40,100 nt of DNA from contig JANQNZ010000288.1 in NCBI GenBank assembly GCA_028279315.1, positions 1-40,100 of the forward strand, in the 5' to 3' direction. The stretch comes from Rhodophyticola sp. (GTDB taxonomy: Bacteria; Pseudomonadota; Alphaproteobacteria; Rhodobacterales; Rhodobacteraceae). A program made the translations under genes and the position numbers. Under the pieces are notes generated by a model. The model was not told the DNA's origin. It saw nothing but the letters and a program-made list of their open reading frames with translations, and did not search any database. Shown here one piece after another: positions 15,764 to 23,364 of the stretch (positions are counted from its first letter, which is position 1; the number at the start of each line of letters is the position of its first letter).

Positions 15764-16429
15764 ATGGCCACACGTACCGAATCCGTCGAACGGGCGATGT
15801 CGATCCTCTCTGCCTTCTCAACGCAGCAACCGACCATGAGCCTGGCGGAACTGGCCGAAGAAACCGGCTTGCATAAAAGCACGATCCTCAGGCTCACGAA
15901 CTCGCTGTCGATCTACGGGTTCATCCAGCGGGATGCGGAGGGCCGGTTCAGCGTCGGGCCAAGCGTCTGGCGCCTGGCCTTGATCTTCCGGCGCGATTTC
16001 ACCCGGCGCGAACATGTGGCCCCGGCGCTGCGGATACTCGCGGAAGCCACGGGTGAGACCGCGTCTTTCTATGTGCGGGCGGGCAATGAGAGGGTTTGTT
16101 TATACAGAGAAAACTCCCCGAACCTTATGCGGTATCATGTGGAGGAGGGGATGCGGCTGAAACTCTCCACCGGCGCCTCCGGTCTGGTTCTGCGCTATTT
16201 CTCGGGTGAGGATGTGGGGGATTTGAGCGTCTTCAACGCAAATGGCACCGCGATGTCGGTCGGGCAGACAAACCCCAACATCTCCTCGGTGGCCACGCCG
16301 GTCTTTTCAGCGGCGGGGGAGTTGAAAGGAGCGTTGACGGTCTCAGGCCTTGTGGATCGCTTCGACGCGGCGGCGCGGGCGCAAGTTGTGCCGCTTCTGG
16401 AAAGCCTGGCACGGTCGCTGTCGGAGTAG
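15764..16429 (+). CDS. IclR-family transcriptional regulator
   Basis: A 221-residue regulator. Residues 1-60 are the winged helix-turn-helix of the IclR family (SVERAMSILSAF, MSLAELAEETGLHKSTILRLTNSL). The rest is the C-terminal effector-binding domain, with GRFSVGPSVWRLA near the linker and ISSVATPVFSAAGELKGALTVSG near the end, a typical IclR ligand-domain motif. It is somewhat shorter than the usual 250 residues. I preferred the second ATG (15764), 6 nt after AGAGGGA; an ATG at 15758 is too close to that site. It is divergent from the acnD-like/prpF/tct operon and upstream of a lyase gene on its own strand, so it probably controls both in response to a pathway carboxylate. Activator or repressor mode cannot be told. 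Confidence 0.92.
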   Translation: MATRTESVERAMSILSAFSTQQPTMSLAELAEETGLHKSTILRLTNSLSIYGFIQRDAEGRFSVGPSVWRLALIFRRDFTRREHVAPALRILAEATGETASFYVRAGNERVCLYRENSPNLMRYHVEEGMRLKLSTGASGLVLRYFSGEDVGDLSVFNANGTAMSVGQTNPNISSVATPVFSAAGELKGALTVSGLVDRFDAAARAQVVPLLESLARSLSE

Positions 16430-16436
16430 CGGCGCG

Positions 16437-16498
16437 TTCTCTCTGATGAAACACCGGGCGCCTGTCTTGTTGGACTTTGGTCCCAGGCGTAGAGAGAA
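16437..16498. repeat. Interrupted inverted repeat after the IclR gene
   Basis: TTCTCTCT (16437-16444) pairs with AGAGAGAA (16491-16498), and within it CGCCTG (16459-16464) pairs with CAGGCG (16484-16489). Together they make an interrupted stem between the IclR and lyase genes. It could be a weak terminator or a leader structure of the lyase mRNA. Confidence 0.4.
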
Positions 16499-16533
16499 GT
16501 AACAAAGACCTGATGACCTAGCCGGAGCTGCAC

Positions 16534-17409
16534 ATGCTCACCCATGAGATCAACAAAGCCTTCCGCGCCCGCCTGGCCCAAGGTGGCGCGGTCCTGATGC
16601 CCGGCGCGGCCAATGCCTTGGCGGCACGAGTGATTGATGGGTTAGGGTTCGAGGCGCTCTACATCTCTGGCGCGGGGTTGACCAATACTTATCTGGGGAT
16701 GCCCGATCTGGGCTTTATCTCACTGCCCGAAATCGCGCAGCACACCGCCGCGATCCGCAACACCACCGATCTACCGATTGTCGTGGATGCCGATACCGGG
16801 TTCGGCAACGCGCTGAACGTCCATCACACGGTGCGGATGTTGGAGCGCGCGGGCGCCAGTGCGATCCAGCTGGAGGATCAGGTAAACCCCAAGCGCTGCG
16901 GGCATTTTGCGGGCAAAGACGTGGTTGATCTGGCTGAGGCGCGGTCCCGGATCAAAGCGGCGGTGGATGCCCGGACCGATCCGAATTTCCAGATCGTGGC
17001 CCGGACCGATGCGCGGGCGGCCCAGGGTCTGAATGCCGCGCTCGACCGTGCGGCGGCTTTTATCGAGGATGGTGCCGATATCACCTTTGTTGAAGCGCCG
17101 CAGAGCGTGGACGAAATCCGCGCGATTCCCGACCGGCTGTCGGGGACACCGCAGCTGATCAACCTGGTGGTTGGCGGCAAGACCCCGATTGTCGATCTTG
17201 CGGAGCTTGATCAGATGGGCTTTGGCCTGGTGCTTTATGCGAATGTCGCGTTGCAGGGGGCGTTGAAAGGCATGTCGGATGCGTTGAGCCTGTTGAAGCA
17301 GGATGGACGGATGGATGAATCCGGGCCGGTGGCGAGTTTCGAGCTTCGGCAGTCCTCGGTCCTGAAAGACCATTACGACGCGCTGGAGGCACGCTACGCG
17401 GAGGACTGA
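16534..17409 (+). CDS. Isocitrate lyase/PEP mutase superfamily carbon-carbon lyase
   Basis: A 291-residue TIM-barrel enzyme of the isocitrate lyase/PEP mutase superfamily. PIVVDADTGFGNALNVHHTV holds the metal-binding acidic residues, near residue 80. KRCGHFAGKDVV near residue 124 has the cysteine used as catalytic acid by 2-methylisocitrate and isocitrate lyases and 2,3-dimethylmalate lyase. QIVARTDARAAQG near residue 153 and FVEAP near residue 188 are also typical. The cysteine argues for a lyase over a phosphonate mutase. It could cleave the hydrated product of the AcnD-like enzyme to a C2/C3 oxo acid plus succinate or propionate (inference). CCGGAG lies about 7 nt before the ATG. It follows the IclR gene by 104 bp on the same strand. 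Confidence 0.9.
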   Translation: MLTHEINKAFRARLAQGGAVLMPGAANALAARVIDGLGFEALYISGAGLTNTYLGMPDLGFISLPEIAQHTAAIRNTTDLPIVVDADTGFGNALNVHHTVRMLERAGASAIQLEDQVNPKRCGHFAGKDVVDLAEARSRIKAAVDARTDPNFQIVARTDARAAQGLNAALDRAAAFIEDGADITFVEAPQSVDEIRAIPDRLSGTPQLINLVVGGKTPIVDLAELDQMGFGLVLYANVALQGALKGMSDALSLLKQDGRMDESGPVASFELRQSSVLKDHYDALEARYAED

Positions 17410-17454
17410 GCGGTTTCGCCATAGGGTGACAAGGACCCAAGACCGCCTGCGTTG

Positions 17455-17471
17455 ACACCGCTTGGCGGTGT
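17455..17471 (+). terminator. Small hairpin downstream of the lyase gene
   Basis: A 7-bp stem (ACACCGC / GCGGTGT, 3-nt loop) lies 46 bp after the lyase stop. No clear U-run follows, so this is a weak terminator candidate only. Confidence 0.35.
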
Positions 17472-17535
17472 TGCGACAGTTGCGGCTGAACAGACCGACC
17501 AGGCCCCCCGAATGACCCAAAAATCAAGAGTCTCC

Positions 17536-17556
17536 GCGCCGATCCCGGGTCGGCGC
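17536..17556 (+). promoter_or_regulatory. Hairpin in the tupB leader
   Basis: GCGCCGA-TCCCGGG-TCGGCGC forms a GC-rich stem ending 5 bases before AGGGAAGG, the likely ribosome site of tupB. It may influence translation of the transporter. It does not have the size or layout I would expect of a molybdenum/tungsten cofactor riboswitch. Confidence 0.4.
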
Positions 17557-17579
17557 AGCCTGAGGGAAGGCGGCTTGGG

Positions 17580-18284
17580 GTGAACGACATTGTCGAAGGC
17601 CTCGCCGCCGCGTTCTGGTTGATCGTCACGGCAGATGCAGAGCTGATTGAGATCAGCCTCCGCTCGCTCCAGGTGACACTGACAGCACTTCTGATCGCTG
17701 GTCTGATTGGCTTTCCCCTTGGCGCCTGGCTTGCGGTGCAGCGGTTCCGCTATCGCCGGGCAACCATCGCGGTTTTGAACGCGCTGATGGGGTTGCCGCC
17801 GGTGGTTGTGGGGCTGATTGTCTATATCCTGCTGTCGCGATCCGGGCCGTTTGGGGTCTTTGGCCTTCTCTTCACGCCAACCGCGATGATCATCGCCCAG
17901 GTGATCATCATCACGCCGCTTGTGGCCTCCATCACCCATCAGGCGATGCGGGAGCTATGGGCGGAATATCACGATCTTTTAATCTCGCTTCACGCTACGA
18001 AATGGCAGCGCATCTGGACGTTGATCTGGGATGGGCGCCGGGCGCTTCTGACCGCGGCTTTGGCTGGGTTTGGGCGCGGAATAGGCGAAGTTGGCGCAAT
18101 CATGATCGTGGGCGGGAATATCGACAATGCGACCCGGGTTCTGACCACGGCCATCGCCTTGGAGACCGGGCGAGGGGATTTCGCGCTGGCCCTCGGGCTG
18201 GGCTTTGTCCTGATCGCGCTGGCGATAGGGGTCAGCGTCGTGACCCATTGGCTGGGCCGGACCGAGCGGGAGGGGCGCTGGTGA
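17580..18284 (+). CDS. tupB: Tungstate ABC transporter permease TupB
   Basis: A 234-residue inner-membrane permease with five to six spans and a binding-protein-dependent transport core. Residues 170-205 (GIGEVGAIMIVGGNIDNATR) are characteristic of the TupB/WtpB tungstate group, and EISLRSLQVTLTALLIAGLIGFPLGAWLA lies near the N-terminus. It forms the pore through which TupA-bound tungstate enters. The start is a GTG with AGGGAAGG about 10 nt upstream. Its stop overlaps the GTG of tupC. It is the first gene of the operon, whereas most tungstate operons begin with tupA. Confidence 0.92.
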   Translation: MNDIVEGLAAAFWLIVTADAELIEISLRSLQVTLTALLIAGLIGFPLGAWLAVQRFRYRRATIAVLNALMGLPPVVVGLIVYILLSRSGPFGVFGLLFTPTAMIIAQVIIITPLVASITHQAMRELWAEYHDLLISLHATKWQRIWTLIWDGRRALLTAALAGFGRGIGEVGAIMIVGGNIDNATRVLTTAIALETGRGDFALALGLGFVLIALAIGVSVVTHWLGRTEREGRW

Positions 18285-18994
18285 CCTCGATCCTGCCCAT
18301 CACGCTCACAGGCGCTGAGGTGCGGCGCAAAGGGCGGACGATCCTGGGGCCCGTTAATCTGACCCTAGAGGGGCAGGGGCTGACCATTGTTCTGGGCCCG
18401 AATGGCGCGGGCAAGACGACGCTTCTGAAGGCGCTTCATGGGTTGGAGCGGTTAAGTTCGGGCCGCTTGTCGCAAAATCTGCCGCCCGAGGCCGCGCGTA
18501 CGCGCCAGGCCTATGTGTTCCAAATTCCCATCGTCCTGCGCCGAAGCTTGCGGCAGAACCTGGCCTATCCGCTCCAGTTGCAGGGGGTGGCCAAGGCGGA
18601 GATTGCCGAGCGGGTGGAGGCTTGGGCGGCGCGGATCGGGTTGGACCACCTTTTGGACAGCCAAGCGACCCGGCTTTCGGGTGGTGAGCGACAGAAACTA
18701 GCCCTGGCCCGGGCGCTGATCTCGGGTCCCGATCTGCTGTTTTTGGATGAGCCCTGCGCCTATCTCGATGGCCGGTCAACGCGCGAGATTGAGGCGATCC
18801 TGACCGAGGCGCGGGATGCGGGGACGCGGATTGTGATGGCCACCCATGATTTGGGCCAAGCGCGGCGTCTGGCGACCGAGGCGATCTTTGTTCTTGGCGG
18901 GAAAATCCACGATAGAGGCCCCGCGCCCGGCTTTTTCGCCAACCCAAACCGCCCGGAAACCCGGGCCTATTTCGACGGAGATATCATCGAATGA
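18281..18994 (+). CDS. tupC: Tungstate ABC transporter ATP-binding protein TupC
   Basis: A 237-residue ABC ATPase. The Walker A is GPNGAGKTT near residue 42, followed by a Q-loop in YVFQIPIVLRRSLRQNL, the signature LSGGERQKLALARAL near 131, the Walker B DLLFLDEP near 152, and the switch histidine in MATHDLGQARRLA. It energises TupB. The GTG start at 18281 overlaps the tupB stop (GTGA) and has GGAGGGG 6 nt upstream. The frame is open upstream of this, but that part lies inside tupB. The stop overlaps the ATG of tupA. Confidence 0.92.
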   Translation: MTSILPITLTGAEVRRKGRTILGPVNLTLEGQGLTIVLGPNGAGKTTLLKALHGLERLSSGRLSQNLPPEAARTRQAYVFQIPIVLRRSLRQNLAYPLQLQGVAKAEIAERVEAWAARIGLDHLLDSQATRLSGGERQKLALARALISGPDLLFLDEPCAYLDGRSTREIEAILTEARDAGTRIVMATHDLGQARRLATEAIFVLGGKIHDRGPAPGFFANPNRPETRAYFDGDIIE

Positions 18995-19797
18995 CTGTGC
19001 GGCTTCTGACGATCTTGACCGCGATTTGGTTGGCCGGGGTTGCCCAGGCAGAGACCATGCGGATGGCGGTGACAACCTCGTTCCATAATTCGGGGCTAAG
19101 CGATGTCCTCTTGCCCGCGATTGAAGAGGATCTGGGGCTTGAGGTGCAGCTTTTGGTTGTGGGGACGGGTCAGGCAATCCGGCTGGGCGAGGCGGGCGAT
19201 GTGGACGCCATTCTGGTCCATTCCCGAACCGCGGAGGAGGCATTTGTCACCGGCGGCTACGGCACGCACCGCCGCGAGATTATGTATAACGATTTCGTTC
19301 TGATCGGCCCGTCGGATGATCCAGCGGGGAGCGCGGGGGCGGAGACGGCGGCGGGGGCCTTGCAGATGATTGCAGAGGCGGAGGCCGCCTTTGTCAGCCG
19401 CGGCGACGACAGCGGGACCCATAAGGCAGAGTTGGCGATTTGGGACAGCGCGGGGCTTGGGCCCGAAGGCTTTGGCCGCTGGTACAACGCCGTTGGGGCC
19501 GGGATGGGGGCCAGTCTGAATACCGCGGCGGGGCTCGACGCCTATATCCTGTCGGATCGGGCAAGTTGGTTGAATTTCGGCAATCGCGGGGAGCTCGCGA
19601 TCCTCTTTGAGGGCGATCCGGCGCTCTTCAATCAATATGCCTATCTGCCGGTGAACCCGGATCGGCACCCGCATGTCGAGGCGGAGCACGCTGCGGCGCT
19701 GGAGAATTGGCTGACAAGCCCGCGCGCGGCGACGTTGATCGATGGGTATGAGATCGGGGGCGAGGGGTTGTTTGTGTTCAATGCGGTGGGGGAGTGA
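18991..19797 (+). CDS. tupA: Tungstate-binding periplasmic protein TupA
   Basis: A 268-residue periplasmic receptor with a signal peptide (hydrophobic residues 4-19, cleavage after AQA at about residue 21). The ligand motif near the mature N-terminus is MAVTTSFHNSGL, the TupA form of the TTTS oxyanion site. VVGTGQAIRLGEAGDVDAILVHS, MYNDFVLIGPSDDPAG and FVSRGDDSGTHKAEL are strongly TupA-like. TupA binds tungstate tightly and prefers it to molybdate. Placement last, after tupB and tupC, is unusual. Tungsten use would suit W-dependent formate or aldehyde oxidoreductases, none of which lie in this window. Confidence 0.95.
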   Translation: MTVRLLTILTAIWLAGVAQAETMRMAVTTSFHNSGLSDVLLPAIEEDLGLEVQLLVVGTGQAIRLGEAGDVDAILVHSRTAEEAFVTGGYGTHRREIMYNDFVLIGPSDDPAGSAGAETAAGALQMIAEAEAAFVSRGDDSGTHKAELAIWDSAGLGPEGFGRWYNAVGAGMGASLNTAAGLDAYILSDRASWLNFGNRGELAILFEGDPALFNQYAYLPVNPDRHPHVEAEHAAALENWLTSPRAATLIDGYEIGGEGLFVFNAVGE

Positions 19798-19892
19798 AGG
19801 GGAAGGTGATCCGCGTCGGTATGATGATCTTGGTCGCCCAGTTGGACGTCACGCCGAACGCCGGTCTTTCTACGTCCCCCGCCCGGAATCAA

Positions 19893-20043
19893 GCCGAAGG
19901 CGCCGGGCATCGACAGGCCGCCCGGGCGGTCTGGCGATTTGGCTGAGTCTGGGTGCGGAGATTGGAGCGAGGAGGGGCTTGGCGGGGATAAAGCGCTGCC
20001 GCTCAATCGTAAGATCGCCAGCCCTCGGCCTGTCGATGCCCGG
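19893..20043 (+). repeat. 151-bp palindrome-ended repeat element, copy 1
   Basis: This 151-bp block recurs at 36619-36769 in the same orientation and exactly the same length. An 18-bp arm CCGGGCATCGACAGGCCG near the left end (19903-19920) is perfectly complementary to CGGCCTGTCGATGCCCGG at the right end (20026-20043). An inner pair CTGGCGAT (19931-19938) / ATCGCCAG (20014-20021) extends the stem, leaving a loop of about 75 nt. It has no coding capacity or transposase. It looks like a non-autonomous mobile element or a structured intergenic repeat. Confidence 0.9.
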
Positions 20044-20056
20044 TTTGTGCCGCGCT

Positions 20057-20089
20057 TTGGGCGAGGCAAGCCCAATTAGCCTCGCCCAA
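20057..20089. terminator. Bidirectional hairpin between tupA and fadJ
   Basis: An 11-bp stem (TTGGGCGAGGC / GCCTCGCCCAA, 11-nt loop) sits 20 bp past the fadJ stop and between convergent genes. It probably terminates the beta-oxidation operon and perhaps also the tup operon, although U-runs are short. Confidence 0.65.
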
Positions 20090-20108
20090 TACCGTCGGCA
20101 TCTCTTAC

Positions 20109-22307
20109 CTAAGCCGCCTTCGCTTCGGGCCCAAACCGCCCATAGAAGCTCTGCCCTTTCTTCGCCATATCGCGCAAGACGTCCGGCGTGGTGAACCGGT
20201 CGCCATAAGCCTCGGTCAGCGCATCACAGCGCTCAGTCGCATATTCCGCACCCAGAATGTCGAGCCAAGAGAACGGGCCACCCGACCAAGGCGCAAAACC
20301 CCAACCCAGGATCGCGCCGACATCGCCCTCGCGGATATCCATCAGCACGTCTTCTTCCAGAGCACGGACGGCTTCCAGCACCTGCACGAAGAGCAACCGG
20401 TGCTGGACCTCGGTCAGATCGGGTTGCTCCTCGGCCACCGGAAACTTCTCGCTCAAACCGTCCCACAACCCCTGGCGTTTGCCCTTCTCGTCATAGGCAT
20501 AAAACCCGGCATTGGATTTCCGGCCCAACCGGCCCTCATCCGCCATCCAGAAGATCACCTCATCCGAGGTGTCGTCATAAGCCTCGCCCATCGCGGCCTT
20601 GGTGGCCTTGGCGATCTTCACGCCCAGATCGATGGAGGTTTCGTCAGTCAATTGCAGCGGCCCAAGGGGCATGCCCACCAGCTTCGCGGCATTCTCGATC
20701 AAGGCGGGCGCCACACCCTCCTTCACCATACGGATGCCTTCGTTGATGTAAGGGATGATGCAGCGGTTGGCGTAGAAGAACCGCGCATCGTTGACGACAA
20801 TCGGCGTCTTGCGGATTTGGCGCACGAAATCGAGCGCTTTGGCCACCGCCACATCGCCGGTTTGCTTCCCTTTGATGATCTCCACCAGCATCATCTTGTC
20901 GACGGGAGAGAAGAAATGGATGCCGATGAACTGCTCGGGCCGGGCGGAGGCTTTGGCCAATTCCGTGATCGGCAAAGTTGAGGTGTTGGTGGCGAAAATC
21001 GCGTCCGCGGGGATCACGGCCTCGGCCTTGGCGGTGACCTCGGCTTTCACGCCCACATCCTCAAACACCGCTTCGACGATCAGATCGCAGCCCTCCAGTG
21101 CGGCATAATCGGTGGTGGGCGTGATCCGGCCCAAGACTTGCGTCTTTTTCTCTTCGGTCACGCGTTTGCGCTGAATGCCTTTGTCGAGCAGGCCTTCGGA
21201 ATAGGCTTTGCCTTTCTCCGCGGCCTCTTGGGCATTGTCGATCAGCACCACCTCGATCCCGGCATTGGCCGAGGCATAGGCGATCCCGGCCCCCATCATG
21301 CCTGCGCCCAGAACGCCCACCTTCTTGACCTTTTGGTCGTCCACAGCAGGGCGGTTCGCGCCTTTCTCCAATGCCTCTTTATTGATGAAAAGCGAGCGGA
21401 TCATGGCCGATGACGAGGGGTTCATCAGCACGGAGGTGAACCAGCGCGCCTCGATTTGCAGCGCCGTGTCGAAGGGCACCAATGCGCCTTCATAGACCGC
21501 CGAGAGGAGCGCCTTGGCCGCCGGATAGACACCTTTGGTCCGCCCGTTGATCATGGCGCTCGCGCCCACGAAGGTCATGAACCCTGCGGGGTGATAGGGC
21601 GCGCCGCCGGGCATTTTCCAGCCCTTTTGATCCCATGGCTTCACGATATCGGCGTCGCCCGCGGTCAAGACCCACTCTTTGGCCTTCGCCAGAAGTTCAT
21701 CCGCGGGCACAACTTCATCAATCAGTTGCGCCGATTTCGCTTTGGCTGGATTGAGGCTGCGGCCTTCCAGAAGCACGGGCGCCGCGGCCATGGCACCGAC
21801 CATGCGGGAATAGCGCATGGTGCCGCCGCCGCCCGGGAAGATGCCGACGAGGATTTCAGGCAGGCCGATCTTGGCTTTGGGATTGTCGGCCATGAAACGG
21901 CGATGGCACGCGAGCGCAATTTCGGTTCCGATCCCCATACAGGTGCCGGTGATGGCGCAGGCCACGGGTTTGCCGCCTTTATTGGTCTTGGGGTCCATCC
22001 CGGCACGTTCCAACCGGCGCAGGATGCGATGGCCGTTCATGGTAAAATCGAAAAGACCCTGGGCCGGATCATCGCCCGACTCCTCGCGGATTTTGGCAAG
22101 CGTGTTGAGATCCATGCCGCCGGCAAATGTCTCTTTGCCAGAGGTGATGACGATCCCCTTCACAGCCTCGTCCCCAAGCGCGTCATCGATCAGCGTCTCG
22201 ACGGTGGCAAAGGCCTCCCGCGTCAGCACATTCATCGATTTGTCTTTCACATCCCAGGTGATGACAGCGACGCCATCGGCGCCTTTTTCCATCGTGAAAT
22301 CAGTCAT
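20109..22307 (-). CDS. fadJ: Fatty-acid oxidation multifunctional protein: enoyl-CoA hydratase/3-hydroxyacyl-CoA dehydrogenase
   Basis: A 732-residue fusion performing steps 2 and 3 of beta-oxidation. Residues 5-200 are an enoyl-CoA hydratase domain: oxyanion-hole segments at ETFAGGMDL and TGTCMGIGTEIALACHRRF, and a catalytic glutamate in GLPEILVGIFPGGGGT. Residues 325-505 are an NAD-binding 3-hydroxyacyl-CoA dehydrogenase domain with VGVLGAGMMGAGIAYASANAG. The C-terminal dehydrogenase helical domains follow, with the IHFFSPVDKM segment near residue 450. AGAGGA lies 6 nt before the ATG. It is the last gene of the MerR/acyl-CoA dehydrogenase operon, 123 bp after the cupin gene, so it may also have its own promoter. 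It pairs with the thiolase at 23817-25031. Confidence 0.95.
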   Translation of the reverse strand: MTDFTMEKGADGVAVITWDVKDKSMNVLTREAFATVETLIDDALGDEAVKGIVITSGKETFAGGMDLNTLAKIREESGDDPAQGLFDFTMNGHRILRRLERAGMDPKTNKGGKPVACAITGTCMGIGTEIALACHRRFMADNPKAKIGLPEILVGIFPGGGGTMRYSRMVGAMAAAPVLLEGRSLNPAKAKSAQLIDEVVPADELLAKAKEWVLTAGDADIVKPWDQKGWKMPGGAPYHPAGFMTFVGASAMINGRTKGVYPAAKALLSAVYEGALVPFDTALQIEARWFTSVLMNPSSSAMIRSLFINKEALEKGANRPAVDDQKVKKVGVLGAGMMGAGIAYASANAGIEVVLIDNAQEAAEKGKAYSEGLLDKGIQRKRVTEEKKTQVLGRITPTTDYAALEGCDLIVEAVFEDVGVKAEVTAKAEAVIPADAIFATNTSTLPITELAKASARPEQFIGIHFFSPVDKMMLVEIIKGKQTGDVAVAKALDFVRQIRKTPIVVNDARFFYANRCIIPYINEGIRMVKEGVAPALIENAAKLVGMPLGPLQLTDETSIDLGVKIAKATKAAMGEAYDDTSDEVIFWMADEGRLGRKSNAGFYAYDEKGKRQGLWDGLSEKFPVAEEQPDLTEVQHRLLFVQVLEAVRALEEDVLMDIREGDVGAILGWGFAPWSGGPFSWLDILGAEYATERCDALTEAYGDRFTTPDVLRDMAKKGQSFYGRFGPEAKAA

Positions 22308-22430
22308 GTCGGTCCTCTTTTCTGTCTCTGTCGCAGGGCCTTTGGCTTTGCGCCATTGGCACCCGGCGGATGTCTTTCAACCTGTTGGGGATCGGGGCCT
22401 TGCCAATCCCTTTGCCTTTGGGGCCGCGCA

Positions 22431-22895
22431 TCAGGCGGTCCCGCTTTCCAAAACCTCGCCGTTCCGATCCGTCAGGACCCAATGGCCGTCGGCGTCACGC
22501 CGCCGGGCCCGGCCAAGGTCCGGGTAATGCACGACATCGCCTTTCGCCCGCGTTCCGACGACCAGATATTGGCAGGGCGCGTCCGAGCGGTTGTGGAGCA
22601 TATGGCCATTGGCTTCCCCCGCCTTCCAGGTCACCGCATCGCCGGGTCGAAGTGGCGTCTCGCCGGTCTCTTCAATCAGCACAGCCTCGCCCGCGACCAT
22701 CCAAAGGAACTCATCCTCTGCCTCATGCCAATGCCGGTCAGAGGAGCGTGCGCCGGGCGCCAATGTCTCCAAGGCAACCCCGAATTGGGTCAGCCCACCG
22801 GCATCGCCCAAGGCCAGCCGTTCATAGCCGCCGAGCGCATCTTCCCCGCGGCTGACGACGTGCTCGGGCAGATCGCGGATATCAATCTTCGGCAT
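22431..22895 (-). CDS. Cupin-domain protein
   Basis: A 154-residue single-domain cupin. The metal-binding motifs are SSDRHWHEAEDEFLWMVAGEAVLIE near residue 52 (H..H....E) and PLRPGDAVTWKAGEANGHMLHN near residue 81, the second ending in the expected His. Similar proteins are metal-dependent small-molecule enzymes or sugar and acyl epimerase-like proteins, and no substrate can be assigned. I chose ATG 22895, 5 nt after GGGGG; it overlaps the end of the NTF2-like gene by 14 bp, so it is translated from the same mRNA. An ATG directly before it (22898) is a minor alternative. Confidence 0.85.
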   Translation of the reverse strand: MPKIDIRDLPEHVVSRGEDALGGYERLALGDAGGLTQFGVALETLAPGARSSDRHWHEAEDEFLWMVAGEAVLIEETGETPLRPGDAVTWKAGEANGHMLHNRSDAPCQYLVVGTRAKGDVVHYPDLGRARRRDADGHWVLTDRNGEVLESGTA

Positions 22896-23364
22896 CATCA
22901 CCCCCGGGGTCTTTTGCGGTGTCTTCCGGCAGCTCGGCATGGGGCGGGACCTTTGGCATCAAAACGGGCCAGGTCACATTGGCAATGGCATTGACCGAGG
23001 CGGCAACGCGCCAAACACCACCCTGCCGCTCAAACACAAACCGGTTGGGGTAAGGCGGCACCAGGTGGTTGGCGTTGTGCAGGATATGGGTTGTGTGCTC
23101 CCCGGAAATCCGGTCGGGGCCATCAAACTCGGCGTGATCGACGAGGCGGATATAATTCGTGACCTTGTGGGCCTTCAGCGAGTCCGAATAGCCCTGAAAG
23201 CTGCGCCTCAGCTCCTCTTCATTCTCCATCGTCAATGTGCCTGAGAGGGTCTGCATCACATGGGGCAGCATGATATGGGGCAGGAATTTCTCGAAATCGC
23301 CTTCCAACAGCGCATCCGACAGGATGTCCAGAAGCTCCTGATAGATATCGGTCGCGGAACTCAT
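22882..23364 (-). CDS. NTF2/SnoaL-like small protein, copy A
   Basis: A 160-residue protein beginning MSSATDIYQELLDILSDALLEGDFEKFLPHIMLPHVMQT. The helical N-terminus, a central EELRRSFQGYSDSLKA helix, and then strands (GEHTTHILHNANHLVPPYPNRFVFERQGGVWRV) suggest an NTF2-like cone fold. It resembles the adjacent 149-residue gene (IYQ..LDI...., PDRI.G.H.T.IL....), which overlaps its start by ATGA, so the two look like a tandem duplication. The C-terminal 25 residues are proline- and acid-rich and probably disordered. It could be a small enzyme or a binding subunit. I cannot assign a reaction. Confidence 0.8.
   Translation of the reverse strand: MSSATDIYQELLDILSDALLEGDFEKFLPHIMLPHVMQTLSGTLTMENEEELRRSFQGYSDSLKAHKVTNYIRLVDHAEFDGPDRISGEHTTHILHNANHLVPPYPNRFVFERQGGVWRVAASVNAIANVTWPVLMPKVPPHAELPEDTAKDPGGDDAED

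Larger units (their letters stand above)
19798..20108. other. Intergenic region between convergent tupA and fadJ
   Basis: About 310 bp with no convincing gene. It holds one copy of the 151-bp palindrome-ended repeat (19893-20043) and a strong hairpin (20057-20089). Frames crossing it are translations of the repeat and I do not call them genes. Confidence 0.7.

Noticed and set aside
17410-17579. Molybdenum/tungsten cofactor riboswitch before tupB
   Set aside because: Only a short hairpin is present and the expected long multi-stem layout is not visible.
19641-20075. Small protein on the minus strand across the 151-bp repeat, similar to one at 36403-36783
   Set aside because: The two resemble each other only because they translate the same palindromic repeat. 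There is no ribosome site and one end runs into tupA on the opposite strand.
21456-22994. Plus-strand open frame of 512 codons opposite fadJ and the cupin
   Set aside because: It spans the ends of two real genes on the other strand and shows no domain, so it is a shadow.
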